DNA of 64,000 nucleotides from Elioraea tepidiphila DSM 17972 (GTDB lineage: Bacteria > Pseudomonadota > Alphaproteobacteria > Acetobacterales > Acetobacteraceae): NCBI RefSeq assembly GCF_000378465.1, contig NZ_KB899915.1:1-64000 (forward strand). The letters are read 5' to 3'. The translations under genes were made by a program, and so were the position numbers. Positions 19,253 through 28,170 of the stretch are shown in pieces. Each line of letters starts with the position of its first letter. The stretch's first letter is position 1. A model generated the notes under the pieces. It was not told the origin of the DNA. It saw only the letters and a program-made list of their open reading frames with translations, and made no database searches.

Positions 19253-22200
19253 TCAGAACAGACTCGGCTGGAACGCGCGAGGCTGTCGCGGGGCAGCCCT
19301 CGCCTCGGCGACCAGGTCCCGCTCGATCGCGCGCAGGAACGGCGACGGCGGCAACGCGCGCCGCGCCCCGCGCCAGAAGCGCCGGGCCGCGCGTGTCAGC
19401 ACCAGACGCTCCTTCGCGCGCGTCATCGCGACATAGAACAGCCGCCGCTCCTCGTCGGTGGTCTCCGCCGCGTCACCCCAGGAGAACGGCACGATCCCGT
19501 CCTCCAGCCCCACCAGGAACACCACCGCGAACTCCAGTCCCTTCGCCGCGTGCATGGTCAGCAGCGAGATGCGATCGGCGCGCGCGTCGAAGAAATCCGC
19601 CTCGGTGGAGAGGGCGACGAGCTCGCCAAGCCGCGCCACGTTCTCCGCCCGTTCCGCAAGCGCGGTAAGCCAGCGTGTCGCTTCGGCAAGCGCGGCGGCG
19701 TCGAGATCGGGGTCGGACGCGCGCACCCGCCGCGCGGCCTCGGCGATCCGTTCCGCGAGTGGCGCGCGGTCATGCGCGGCATCGAGGCGCGCGAGCAGCG
19801 CGCGCACCGCGGGCGCGCCCGCGATCGGCGCCGGCGTGCTCTTCTTGTGCGGGATGCCCGCCCGGTCGAGCGCGTCGCGCAGCGCCGCCGATTGCGCATC
19901 GGTGCGGTAGAGCACGGCGATGTCGGCAAAGCTGAGCCTGCGCGTACCGCCCGTCTCGTCCCGTGCCGCCAGCATGTCGTGACCGCCCAGCAGGTCCTCG
20001 ATTGTCGCGGCGACGAAGGCGGCCTCGGCGCGTTCGTCCTCGGCCGCGTGCAGCAGGATGGGCGCACCGCCGCGTGCGGCGTCCGGCGTCGCGCCCATCA
20101 CCTGCGCGCCCGCCCGGATGATGGTGCCGGTCGAACGGTAGTTGCGGCTCAGCCGCACCGTCCGTGCGGCCGGAAAGTCGCGCAGGAACCGCTCGAAGCA
20201 GGTCGCGTCCGCACCGCGGAAGCCGTAGATCGCCTGATCCGGATCGCCGATCACGCAGAGCGTGGCCTGGTCGCCCGCGAGCAGATACAGCAGCCGGTAC
20301 TGCATCTCGTCGATGTCCTGGAACTCGTCGGCGACGATATGGCGGAAGCGGTTGCGCCAGAACGCGGCAGCGGCCGCATCCGTCTCCAGCACCTGCGCCG
20401 CGCGCCCGATCAGGTCGTCGAAATCGACCCAGCCCTGGGAACGGCCGAGATGTTCGAGCGCGGCCAGCGCCTCGCCCGCCTCGCCTACGCCAAGCGCGCC
20501 GGTGCGTTTCAGCACCGAGACGTCGCGGAGCAGCGTCTGCGCCTGCGTGGCCGTCACGCCGAGCGCCTCGGCGAGCGCGCCCGCGCGTTCGGCCTCGTCG
20601 GCGATGCGGAACCCCTCGCCCAGCCCCACCGCCCTGCCGTCGCGGCGCAGGACCGCGAGCCCGAGCGTGTGGAAGCTATGCACCGCGCAGTCGCCCGCGC
20701 CGAGCGCGGCCAGTCGCGCGGCAAGCTCCTCGGTCGCGCGACGCGTGAACGTCACCGCGAGGCAGGAGGCCGCCGGCACGCCGCGCTCGCGCACCAGATG
20801 CGCGAGCCGATGGGTCACCATCCGCGTCTTCCCCGAGCCCGGACCGGCGAGCACCAGCAGCGGTCCGTCGATCGTTTCGGCGGCGCGCGCCTGATCGGGG
20901 TCGAGTCCGGCAAGCACGCCGCCGCGTCCCGACGGCGTCGGGGCGGTCGGTGTCGCCTCGCCGCCAGGCTCCGCCGCGACGCGGGGCTTGCGCCGCTCCG
21001 GCCTCGCCGCCGCGCGACGCGGCGCCTCGAACAGCAGCGCCCCCTTCACCGCGCGATCGAGCTCACCCTCGGCGAACAGGCGGATCACGCCGTATTCCCC
21101 GTCATACCCCGCCTCGCGGATCACCTCGCCACGGCGGAGCCGGCCGACCGCCTCGCCGAGCAGCGGATCGGCGCGCGCGATCTCCTCGACCGGCACCTCC
21201 TGCAGGACCGCAAGCTCCGGCCCGAGTGCGGCGGTCGCACGGTCATAGGCGCGCGTCACCGCCTGGGCGGCGACGCCCGTTGCCGCAATCTCCGCCAGCA
21301 TCTCCGGCAGCGGCACGAGGCTCGACACCTCGCCCGCGGTCGGCGGCGGCACGGGTGCTGCGCGGTCGGCGAGCAGCTCGACGCGATGCGCGACACCCAC
21401 GGTGACGCGCCCGCCGCATACGGGGCAGAGGCCGTTGCGCGCGAGCGTCTCGGACGGATCGAGCCGCACGCCGCAGGCGCGGTGCCCGTCCATGTGGTAT
21501 TTGCCCTCCTCGGGGAAGAACTCGACGGTGCCGACATAACCCTCGCCCGTTTCGAGCGCGCGGCGGATCGTGCCGAAGCCCGGTTCGCAGGCGAAACGCG
21601 TTGCCTCGCGTCCGAGCTTGCCCGGGGAATGCGCATCGGAGTTCGAGGTGAGGCGGAACCGGTCGAGCGACGAGACGCGCCAGTTCATCGCCGGATCGGA
21701 CGAGAGCCCCGTCTCGACCGCGAAGATGTACGGCGCGAGATCGCCGTAACAGTCCTCGATCGAGTCGAAGCCGGATTGCGAGCCGAGGGCGGCGAACCAC
21801 GGCGTCCAGACATGCGCGGGCACGAGATAGGCGTCCGGGTGCGCGCCGAGCGTGATCTCCAGGAGGTCGCGCGAATCGAGCCCGAGGATCGGCCGGCCGT
21901 CGGAGGCGATGTTGCCGATCGCCGCGAGCCGTGCGGCGAGCCGATCGGTCGCGTCGAAATCGGGCAGGTAGATCAGGTGATGCACCTTCCGCGTCTTCTC
22001 GCTCTTCTTGTAGATGGTCGAGACCTCGGTCGAGAGCATGAAGCGCACCTCGCCGCGGCAGGACGCCGGCAGGGTTCGGTGCACCTCCGCCATGAGCTCG
22101 GGGCGCAGGCGGAACAACCCGCTGCCGTCGGGGATCAGCTTGTCCTTGAGTTCGGCGAGCCAGGCGGGATGCACGCAGTCGCCCGTGCCGACCACCGCGA

Positions 22201-22300
22201 TCCCCTTGCGGCAGGCCCACCAGGCGAGGTGCTCCAGATCGAGATCGCGGCTGGTCGCGCGCGAGTGCTTCGAGTGCACGTGCAGGTCGGCGTGGAACAT
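19253..22300 (-). CDS. Endonuclease Q-like PHP domain fused to UvrD/Rep helicase
   Basis: A 1015-residue fusion. Residues 1-425 match the endonuclease Q/TIGR00375 PHP family: metal ligands in DLHVHS (H7, H9), STEVS (E92), PAHVW (H163) and SNSDAHSP (D222, H224), followed by a zinc-finger-like region (C276, C292, C295). Known EndoQ proteins nick DNA 5' of deaminated bases and abasic sites. After a basic, Pro-rich linker, residues 463-1000 are an SF1A helicase with AGPGSGKT (485-492), VADEFQDID, GDPDQAIYGFRGA and MTRAKERLVLTRAA. The last five residues, QPSLF, fit the QxSLF form of a sliding-clamp-binding peptide. A repair nuclease with strand unwinding is inferred. It is the last gene of a four-gene reverse-strand cluster. 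Confidence 0.9.
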   Translation of the reverse strand: MFHADLHVHSKHSRATSRDLDLEHLAWWACRKGIAVVGTGDCVHPAWLAELKDKLIPDGSGLFRLRPELMAEVHRTLPASCRGEVRFMLSTEVSTIYKKSEKTRKVHHLIYLPDFDATDRLAARLAAIGNIASDGRPILGLDSRDLLEITLGAHPDAYLVPAHVWTPWFAALGSQSGFDSIEDCYGDLAPYIFAVETGLSSDPAMNWRVSSLDRFRLTSNSDAHSPGKLGREATRFACEPGFGTIRRALETGEGYVGTVEFFPEEGKYHMDGHRACGVRLDPSETLARNGLCPVCGGRVTVGVAHRVELLADRAAPVPPPTAGEVSSLVPLPEMLAEIAATGVAAQAVTRAYDRATAALGPELAVLQEVPVEEIARADPLLGEAVGRLRRGEVIREAGYDGEYGVIRLFAEGELDRAVKGALLFEAPRRAAARPERRKPRVAAEPGGEATPTAPTPSGRGGVLAGLDPDQARAAETIDGPLLVLAGPGSGKTRMVTHRLAHLVRERGVPAASCLAVTFTRRATEELAARLAALGAGDCAVHSFHTLGLAVLRRDGRAVGLGEGFRIADEAERAGALAEALGVTATQAQTLLRDVSVLKRTGALGVGEAGEALAALEHLGRSQGWVDFDDLIGRAAQVLETDAAAAAFWRNRFRHIVADEFQDIDEMQYRLLYLLAGDQATLCVIGDPDQAIYGFRGADATCFERFLRDFPAARTVRLSRNYRSTGTIIRAGAQVMGATPDAARGGAPILLHAAEDERAEAAFVAATIEDLLGGHDMLAARDETGGTRRLSFADIAVLYRTDAQSAALRDALDRAGIPHKKSTPAPIAGAPAVRALLARLDAAHDRAPLAERIAEAARRVRASDPDLDAAALAEATRWLTALAERAENVARLGELVALSTEADFFDARADRISLLTMHAAKGLEFAVVFLVGLEDGIVPFSWGDAAETTDEERRLFYVAMTRAKERLVLTRAARRFWRGARRALPPSPFLRAIERDLVAEARAAPRQPRAFQPSLF

Positions 22301-22331
22301 GGCGCGAGCCTAGACCAGCGCCCCGAGTCGC

Positions 22332-22592
22332 TCAGCGCCAGTCGCCGGTGTGCGTGCATTCCAGGACGAGGCCGTCGGTGCCGACCACGAACACGACTTC
22401 CAGCGAGCGCCAGCGCAGCCGCCCGCGCAACCGGCCTGCATCCTCGCCCTCGCCGCGCTCGACCACGCTGCGGATCTGCCCGGCGCTCAACTCCCGGCGA
22501 AGCTCCTCCTCGCTGAGGCCGAGCGCGTCGGCCATCTGCGCCGCGGTCAGCACCGGCGCGCCGCTCTCGATCGCCACACGTTCACCGATCAT
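22332..22592 (-). CDS. DUF6522-like small protein
   Basis: An 86-residue protein. The N-terminal half, APVLTAAQMADALGLSEEEL, looks like a small helix-turn-helix-type fold. The middle VVERGEGEDAGRLRGRLRWR and the following strands resemble proteins grouped as DUF6522, whose role is unknown. The start overlaps the upstream lipoprotein gene by 11 bases, and the helicase starts 31 bases after its stop, so co-transcription is likely. Confidence 0.65.
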   Translation of the reverse strand: MIGERVAIESGAPVLTAAQMADALGLSEEELRRELSAGQIRSVVERGEGEDAGRLRGRLRWRSLEVVFVVGTDGLVLECTHTGDWR

Positions 22593-23289
22593 CGCGTTCT
22601 CCTCGGCGCAGTTGCGCCGCCAATTGCGACGCCATCATGCCGAGCGCCGCATCCACGCCCTCGACCACGCGATCGACGTCCTGCATGAACAGCCCCTCGC
22701 CGGCGAGCCGCGGCTCCGCCGGCCCCGCGACCGGCACCGCCTCGAACGGCCGGATCGCGTTGCTCACGAACCGCTCCTGCAACAGCACACGGCCGCGCGG
22801 GTCGACAAGCCGCACCGCAACCGCCGCGAAGGGCAGGAACGGGCCATCCGGCGTGTCCGCGACGAAGCCGTATTCCGACACCACGGTGTCGAGATAGGCG
22901 TCCACCTCGGCCGGCGGGTACTGGGCCAGGAACGCAAGATCGAACCGCGCGATCGGCATCATGACCGGCCGATGGCCGGCCTCGGCCAGGGCCAGTGTCA
23001 GATGCCTCGTCCAGCGGTCGAGCGCGCGATACCCCGCGCCGCGCAGCAGCTCGGCGAGGCGGCGGCTGCGCTCGGCTTCCAGCGCGGCATCGACGAACCG
23101 ACCGATCGAGCCGAAGGCGAACATCAGCGGCAGGTTGGTCGGTACGGCCGGCGTGGCGGCGACGGCGGGGCTGACGACGCCGATCGTCCGGAGCGGCGGG
23201 GCCTGGCGGCCGAGCGGCACGCGCGTATCGCACCCCGCGGTCGCCGCGCCGAGCGCGACCAGGACGCGGCGGCGCGGCCACGGGGCCAT
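22582..23289 (-). CDS. Putative lipoprotein of unknown function
   Basis: A 235-residue secreted protein. The N-terminus MAPWPRRRVLVALGAATAGC has a basic start, a hydrophobic stretch and a Cys at position 20 with the lipobox-like TAGC, so it is probably a lipoprotein (the -3 residue is atypical). The rest is a mixed alpha/beta soluble domain with no motif I recognise. The ATG lies two bases after the aminotransferase stop and the end overlaps the next gene, so it belongs to the same transcript. Confidence 0.7.
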   Translation of the reverse strand: MAPWPRRRVLVALGAATAGCDTRVPLGRQAPPLRTIGVVSPAVAATPAVPTNLPLMFAFGSIGRFVDAALEAERSRRLAELLRGAGYRALDRWTRHLTLALAEAGHRPVMMPIARFDLAFLAQYPPAEVDAYLDTVVSEYGFVADTPDGPFLPFAAVAVRLVDPRGRVLLQERFVSNAIRPFEAVPVAGPAEPRLAGEGLFMQDVDRVVEGVDAALGMMASQLAAQLRRGERDDR

Positions 23290-23291
23290 GC

Positions 23292-24470
23292 TCAGCCGAG
23301 CCGCGCGGGCACCTGAGTGATCGTCGCCTCGTCGGCATTGGCGAACGCGAGGCGCAGATGCCGTTCCTGCCCCGGTCCGAAGAAGGGACCCGGGAGCGTC
23401 ATGAGCCCACGCTCCGCCCCCAGCCGTTCCGCCGTCGCGAGCGCATCGGGCGCGGCCTCCGGCAGGCGCAGATAGGCGAAGTAGCCGCCGAGCGCGTCGA
23501 TGCGCCAGTCCCGCACCGTGGCGAAGGCGCGCCGGAACGCGGCTGCGCGTGCGGCCATCACGTCGCGATTGGCCGCGCGCCAGGAGGCGAGCGCCGGCAC
23601 CGCCCAGGCCAGCGCCGCCTGTGCCGCGCGCGGCGCGCAGATCTGGAGCGTGTCGAGCACCTTCAGGAGCTGCGCGCGGATGGCAGGCCCGGCGACGATC
23701 GCGCCGACCCGATGGCCCGGCACGCAGTAGCTCTTCGAGAACGAGTAGAGATGCACGAGCCCGTCGCGCCAATCGGGATCGGCGAACTCCCCATGCGGTG
23801 GCGCATCGCCGGGCAGGAAGTCGCGATAGGTCTCGTCCAGCACCAGCATGATGCCGCGCCGGCGGCAGAGCGCGGCAAACGCGGCGATGGTCGCCGGGGG
23901 ATAGACGGCGCCGGTGGGGTTGTTGGGGGTGACCAGCACGAGCGCGCGGGTGCGCCCGTCGATCAGCGCCTCGGCCTTCTCGGGGTCGGGCACGAACCCG
24001 TCCTCGGGCCGGCAGGGCAGCGGGATCGTCGCGATCCCCAGCATGGTCAGCGCCATGTGGTGGTTGAAGTACCAGGGCGCGGGCAGCAGCACGGCCGCGC
24101 CCGGTCCGGCGAGCGCCGTCATGGTCATGACGAAGGCGAGGTTGCAGCCTGCCGTGATCACCACGTCGGCGGCATCGAGCGGCGCGCGGTAGCGCCGCGC
24201 CAGATCGGCGGCGAGCGCCGCACGCAGGGCCGGCTCGCCCTCGATCGGGCCGTAGCCGGCATTCGCGGCGCGCGCCGCCTCCTCGCCGAGCCGCACCAGC
24301 AGGTCGGGGTGCGGCGGATAGCCGGGCACGGCCTGGGTGAGGTCGATCGCCGGACCGGCCGCGCCGCGATAGGTGGCGGCCCAGGCGCGCGCGGCCGGAA
24401 TGGCGGGCGCGGCGGTGGCGAGGATGCTCGGCGGGAAGGCGGTCGCCGTGCCGGCGGCGGTGTCGGGCAT
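23292..24470 (-). CDS. Aminotransferase class I/II
   Basis: This 392-residue fold-type I PLP enzyme has PLP-binding residues in [23 protein letters not shown] and [10 protein letters not shown]. The Schiff-base Lys lies in [15 protein letters not shown], and the substrate-carboxylate Arg is probably the R of HLRLAFAN. These features put it in the aspartate aminotransferase superfamily (subgroup I-alpha), and the exact amino acid is unknown. It is the first gene of the reverse-strand cluster leading to the EndoQ/UvrD fusion and diverges from trmFO across 76 bases. Confidence 0.88.
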   Translation of the reverse strand: MPDTAAGTATAFPPSILATAAPAIPAARAWAATYRGAAGPAIDLTQAVPGYPPHPDLLVRLGEEAARAANAGYGPIEGEPALRAALAADLARRYRAPLDAADVVITAGCNLAFVMTMTALAGPGAAVLLPAPWYFNHHMALTMLGIATIPLPCRPEDGFVPDPEKAEALIDGRTRALVLVTPNNPTGAVYPPATIAAFAALCRRRGIMLVLDETYRDFLPGDAPPHGEFADPDWRDGLVHLYSFSKSYCVPGHRVGAIVAGPAIRAQLLKVLDTLQICAPRAAQAALAWAVPALASWRAANRDVMAARAAAFRRAFATVRDWRIDALGGYFAYLRLPEAAPDALATAERLGAERGLMTLPGPFFGPGQERHLRLAFANADEATITQVPARLG

Positions 24471-24546
24471 GGCGCCAGACTCACACTGCGCGGGCCTGCC
24501 GTCCAGCCGCGTTGAAGCGCGGTCCCGTCAGGTCTATCTCCGTCCC

Positions 24547-25896
24547 ATGAGCGTGCCCGTCCATGTCGTCGGCGCGGGCCTCGCGGGCAGCGAGGCCGCC
24601 TGGCAGATCGCCTCCGCCGGCGTGCCCGTGGTGCTGCACGAGATGCGGCCCGTGCGCATGACGGAGGCGCACCGGACGGAGGGCTTCGCCGAGCTCGTCT
24701 GCTCGAACTCGTTCCGCGCCGATGATCCGCTGTTCAACGCGGTCGGCCTGCTGCACGAGGAGATGCGGCGCGCGGGCTCGCTGATCCTGCGCGCGGGGGA
24801 CGCGCATCGCCTGCCGGCGGGGGCGGCGCTCGCGGTCGATCGCGACGGGTTCTCCGCCGAGGTCACGCGCACGCTTGCGGAGCATCCCCTCGTGACGGTG
24901 GTGCGCGAGGAGGTGCCCGGTCTGCCGCCCCAAGCGTGGGGCAGCGCGATCGTCGCCACCGGCCCGCTCACCGCGCCCGCGCTCGCCGCGGACATCCGGC
25001 GCGTCACCGGCGAGGACGCGCTCGCCTTCTTCGATGCGATCGCCCCGATCGTGCACCGTGACAGCATCGACATGACGGTCGCGTGGATGCAGTCGCGCTA
25101 CGACAAGGGGGGCGCGGACTACATCAACTGCCCGCTCGACCGCGCGCAGTACGAGGCGTTCATCGCCGCGCTGCTCGCCGCCGAGAAGACCGAGTTCCGA
25201 GCGTGGGAGACCGACACGCCCTATTTCGACGGCTGCCTGCCGATCGAGGTGATGGCGGAACGCGGCCCGGACACGCTGCGCTGGGGGCCGATGAAGCCCG
25301 TGGGCCTGCGCGATCCGCGCACCGGGCGGCGCCCCTGGGCGGTGGTGCAGCTCCGACAGGACAACGCGCTGGGCACGCTCTGGAACATGGTCGGCTTCCA
25401 GACCAAGCTGAAATACGCCGAGCAGGTGCGCCTGTTCCGCACCATTCCCGGGCTGGAGAACGCCGAGTTCGCCCGCCTCGGCGGGCTGCACCGCAACACG
25501 TTCCTGAATTCGCCGCGCCTGCTCGATCCGCTGCTGCGGTTGAAGGCCGCGCCGCATGTGCGCTTCGCCGGGCAGATCACCGGGGTCGAGGGCTATGTCG
25601 AATCCGCCGCGATCGGTCTGCTCGCGGGGCGTTTCGCCGCGGCCGAGGCGCGCGGCGAGGCGCCGTCCGCGCCACCGCTCGAGACCGCGCTCGGCGCGCT
25701 GCTCGCCCACATCACCGGCGGCGCGACGGCGGAGACGTTCCAGCCGATGAACATCAATTTCGGGCTGTTCCCGCCGCTCGCCGAGGCGCCGAAGGGGCGC
25801 GAGCGCAAGCGCGCCTATTGCGAGCGCGCGCTCCGCGCCGCCGACGCCTGGCTCGGCCGACCGCACACCCTGCCGGCGCCGCGCGCCGCCGCATAG
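24547..25896 (+). CDS. trmFO: Methylenetetrahydrofolate-tRNA (uracil-5-)-methyltransferase TrmFO
   Basis: A 449-residue FAD enzyme that makes m5U54 in tRNA using methylene-THF. The dinucleotide motif is [16 protein letters not shown] at the N-terminus. [12 protein letters not shown] holds the conserved Cys (C52), [13 protein letters not shown] the second active-site Cys, and [11 protein letters not shown] the C-terminal FAD/folate segment. Length is normal. ATG 24547 has no clear ribosome binding site. The gene is typical of bacteria that lack the SAM-dependent TrmA. Confidence 0.96.
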   Translation: MSVPVHVVGAGLAGSEAAWQIASAGVPVVLHEMRPVRMTEAHRTEGFAELVCSNSFRADDPLFNAVGLLHEEMRRAGSLILRAGDAHRLPAGAALAVDRDGFSAEVTRTLAEHPLVTVVREEVPGLPPQAWGSAIVATGPLTAPALAADIRRVTGEDALAFFDAIAPIVHRDSIDMTVAWMQSRYDKGGADYINCPLDRAQYEAFIAALLAAEKTEFRAWETDTPYFDGCLPIEVMAERGPDTLRWGPMKPVGLRDPRTGRRPWAVVQLRQDNALGTLWNMVGFQTKLKYAEQVRLFRTIPGLENAEFARLGGLHRNTFLNSPRLLDPLLRLKAAPHVRFAGQITGVEGYVESAAIGLLAGRFAAAEARGEAPSAPPLETALGALLAHITGGATAETFQPMNINFGLFPPLAEAPKGRERKRAYCERALRAADAWLGRPHTLPAPRAAA

Positions 25897-25912
25897 CCGC
25901 TCCGCGCGGCCT

Positions 25913-25939
25913 GCGATCGGGCCTCCCTGGCCGGATCGC
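25913..25939 (+). terminator. Possible hairpin terminator after trmFO
   Basis: GCGATCGGGCC pairs with GGCCGGATCGC around TCCCT with one mismatch in 11 pairs. There is no U-run. It ends 24 bases before the MFS start, so it may separate the two genes. Confidence 0.35.
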
Positions 25940-25963
25940 GCGCGCGCGGCCACACTGACGTCA

Positions 25964-27187
25964 ATGACCTCCGGGGGGAAACGCGCCGAGGGCGTGCTCG
26001 GGCTGCTGCGCCTGCCCGACTACCGCCGTCTCTGGCTGCTTGGCGCGATCGCCAACATCATGCGCTGGCTCGAATTGCTGGCGAGCGGCCTCTACGTGCT
26101 CGACTTGACCGGCTCGGCCGGCGTGGTGGCGCTGATGGCGGCTGCGCGCTCGTTGCCGCTGCTGCTGTTCGGCCCGCTCGCCGGGGCGATCGCGGAGGCC
26201 GTGGACCGGCGGCGGCTGTTGCAGCTCGGCCTGCTCGCCACCCTCGCGAATGCCCTCGTGATGGCGCTGCTCGCGCGCGCGGGCGTGCTCAATCCCTGGC
26301 ATATCGGCATCGGCGCCTTCGTCTCGGGCCTGTTGTGGTCGACCGAACTCTCGACGCGCCGGCGCATGCTCGCGGAGTCGGCCGGCGTCGCCGCCATGCC
26401 GCGCGCGATCGCGCTCGATGCGATGACGAACGCGACCACGCGCATGCTGGGGCCGGTGTTCGGCGGGCTCGCCTATCAGACGCTCGGCCTGACCGGCGCC
26501 TTCATCGTCTCGGCCTGCGGCGCGGCGGTCGCGATCCTGCTCGCCCTCAGGGTGCGCGCGCCGCAGCGGGTGCAGCCGTTCCGCCTCGGCGCCGTGCCCC
26601 GCGGCCTGGCTGAGGGGATCGCGGTCGCGAAAGCACACCCGGCCGTGCTCGGCGTGCTGGGCATCACCGTGTCGATGAACATGCTGGCGTTCTCCTACCT
26701 CGCGCTGATCGCGCCGATCGGGCGGGAGCTGTTCGATGCCTCGCCGCTCGGGATCGGCGTCCTGGCGGCGGCCGAGCCTGGCGGCGCGCTGATCGGCGGG
26801 CTGATGCTGGCGCGCTTCGGCGATCGTGTGGACGGGGCGCGCGCCTTCCTGTTCGGCTCGCTCGGGTTCCTGCTCGCCCTGGCCGTGATGCCGGCGATGC
26901 CGCTGCTCGCGATCGCGATCCTGCTGCTGGCCGTGGGCGGGATCGGCATCGCCGCCTTCGGCACGTTCCAGACCACGCTGGTGCTGACCGCCGTGCCGAC
27001 CGAGGCCCGCTCGCGCATGCTGGGCTTGGTCACCATGGCGATCGGCACCGGTCCGATCGGCATGATGCTCTCCGGCGCGCTTGCCGACCGGTTCGGTGCC
27101 GGGCTCGCGGTCTCGGCACTCGCCGTCAGCGGTTTCGTGATCGTCGCCGTGGTCGGCGCGCTGTGGCTGCGCGGCCGCGGGCCGTGA
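25964..27187 (+). CDS. MFS transporter
   Basis: A 407-residue integral membrane protein with about 12 hydrophobic segments and the major facilitator loop 2-3 motif in GAIAEAVDRRRLLQLGLL. The N-terminus GVLGLLRLPDYRRLWLLGAI is typical of the enterobactin exporter EntS-like group of MFS proteins. Substrate unknown; a drug or metabolite exporter is likely. It converges with the TAXI gene with 11 bases between the stops. Confidence 0.85.
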   Translation: MTSGGKRAEGVLGLLRLPDYRRLWLLGAIANIMRWLELLASGLYVLDLTGSAGVVALMAAARSLPLLLFGPLAGAIAEAVDRRRLLQLGLLATLANALVMALLARAGVLNPWHIGIGAFVSGLLWSTELSTRRRMLAESAGVAAMPRAIALDAMTNATTRMLGPVFGGLAYQTLGLTGAFIVSACGAAVAILLALRVRAPQRVQPFRLGAVPRGLAEGIAVAKAHPAVLGVLGITVSMNMLAFSYLALIAPIGRELFDASPLGIGVLAAAEPGGALIGGLMLARFGDRVDGARAFLFGSLGFLLALAVMPAMPLLAIAILLLAVGGIGIAAFGTFQTTLVLTAVPTEARSRMLGLVTMAIGTGPIGMMLSGALADRFGAGLAVSALAVSGFVIVAVVGALWLRGRGP

Positions 27188-27198
27188 GCCGCGAGTCG

Positions 27199-28170
27199 TT
27201 ACGATGGCGGGCCAGGGTCGAAGCGGGTCCAGCCCGGGACCTGCGCGGCGAGGTTCACCTCGCGCCACTTCGGATGCCGCGGCGGACGGAGGAACTCGTC
27301 GAAGCGGCGGGTGAAGGCGTGCACGAAGCGCGCAACCTTGCGGTAGCGCTCCGTGCCAGGCTGCCAGGCATAGACCGCCATCACCGCGCCGACCGCGATC
27401 GTCTCCACCTCGGTGCCGGCCGGGATCAGGTTGGGATAGTCGGCGGATGACAGGGTGGACGGCAGATAGGTCTCGAGCAGCGCCGGCGTGGCCGGGATGG
27501 GAACGAAGTGCAGCCCGCTGCCCGGCGCGATCCCGGCATAGAGCCGCGCCGGCTTGCCCGCGACATAGACCGCCGCGCCGATCTCGCCGTTGGGCAGCCT
27601 GGTCAGTGCGACGTCCTGCGGATCGTGGGCGATCTGCGCGTTGACGCCGAGCGCCTCCAGCACCAGCGACGATGTCATGGCGGTGCCGCTGCCGCGCACA
27701 TCGACGTTCACGATCCGGCCCGCGAGGTCGCGTACCGAGCGGACATCCTCGCGCGCGAGCAGGTGGATCTCCTCATCGTAGAGCTTGGTGATGTATTGCA
27801 CGAGGCGATCGATCCCCGGCAGCAACTGCTCACGCCGGGCGAAGGCGAGCACATCTGACTGCACGATGCCGATGTCGATGCCGCGCAGCAGCACGATGTC
27901 GCGCAGGTTCTGCACCGAGCCGCGCCCGAGCATCGCGATCACGCGCATCCGGTCGCCCTCGTCGAGCACGTTCATCAGATCGGCGGCGATCCGGATATAG
28001 GTCCCGTCCACGCCGCCGGCCATGATGCCGACCGTGCCCTGGTTCGCCTGTGCGGTGAGCGCACTCAGGCGTTCGACCCAGCTGGTCTGCGCCGCGGCGG
28101 GGCCTGCGGCCAGGGCGGCGAGCGCCGAACCCAACAGGCTGCGGCGATTCAGGCGGGGCATGGATGTCAC
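27199..28170 (-). CDS. TAXI family TRAP transporter solute-binding protein
   Basis: A 323-residue exported protein. A signal peptide (RRSLLGSALAALAAGPAAAQ) is followed by the TAXI core: GTVGIMAGGVDGTYIRIAAD, DIGIVQSDVLAFA, RIVNVDVRGSGTAMTSSLVL. TAXI proteins normally bind glutamate or related acids for a TRAP permease, but no TRAP permease gene is nearby, so it is an orphan. The GTG start forms a GTGA overlap with the upstream gene, and an ATG three codons later is an alternative. Coupling to the repeat protein suggests a joint periplasmic role. Confidence 0.85.
   Translation of the reverse strand: MTSMPRLNRRSLLGSALAALAAGPAAAQTSWVERLSALTAQANQGTVGIMAGGVDGTYIRIAADLMNVLDEGDRMRVIAMLGRGSVQNLRDIVLLRGIDIGIVQSDVLAFARREQLLPGIDRLVQYITKLYDEEIHLLAREDVRSVRDLAGRIVNVDVRGSGTAMTSSLVLEALGVNAQIAHDPQDVALTRLPNGEIGAAVYVAGKPARLYAGIAPGSGLHFVPIPATPALLETYLPSTLSSADYPNLIPAGTEVETIAVGAVMAVYAWQPGTERYRKVARFVHAFTRRFDEFLRPPRHPKWREVNLAAQVPGWTRFDPGPPS

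Noticed and set aside
19550-22516. 988-aa plus-strand frame opposite the EndoQ/UvrD gene
   Set aside because: Arg-rich antisense shadow; the opposite strand has all helicase and PHP motifs.
22582-23772. 396-aa minus-strand frame starting inside the aminotransferase gene
   Set aside because: Only the part from ATG 23289 has a signal sequence; the upstream part is the aminotransferase read in another frame.
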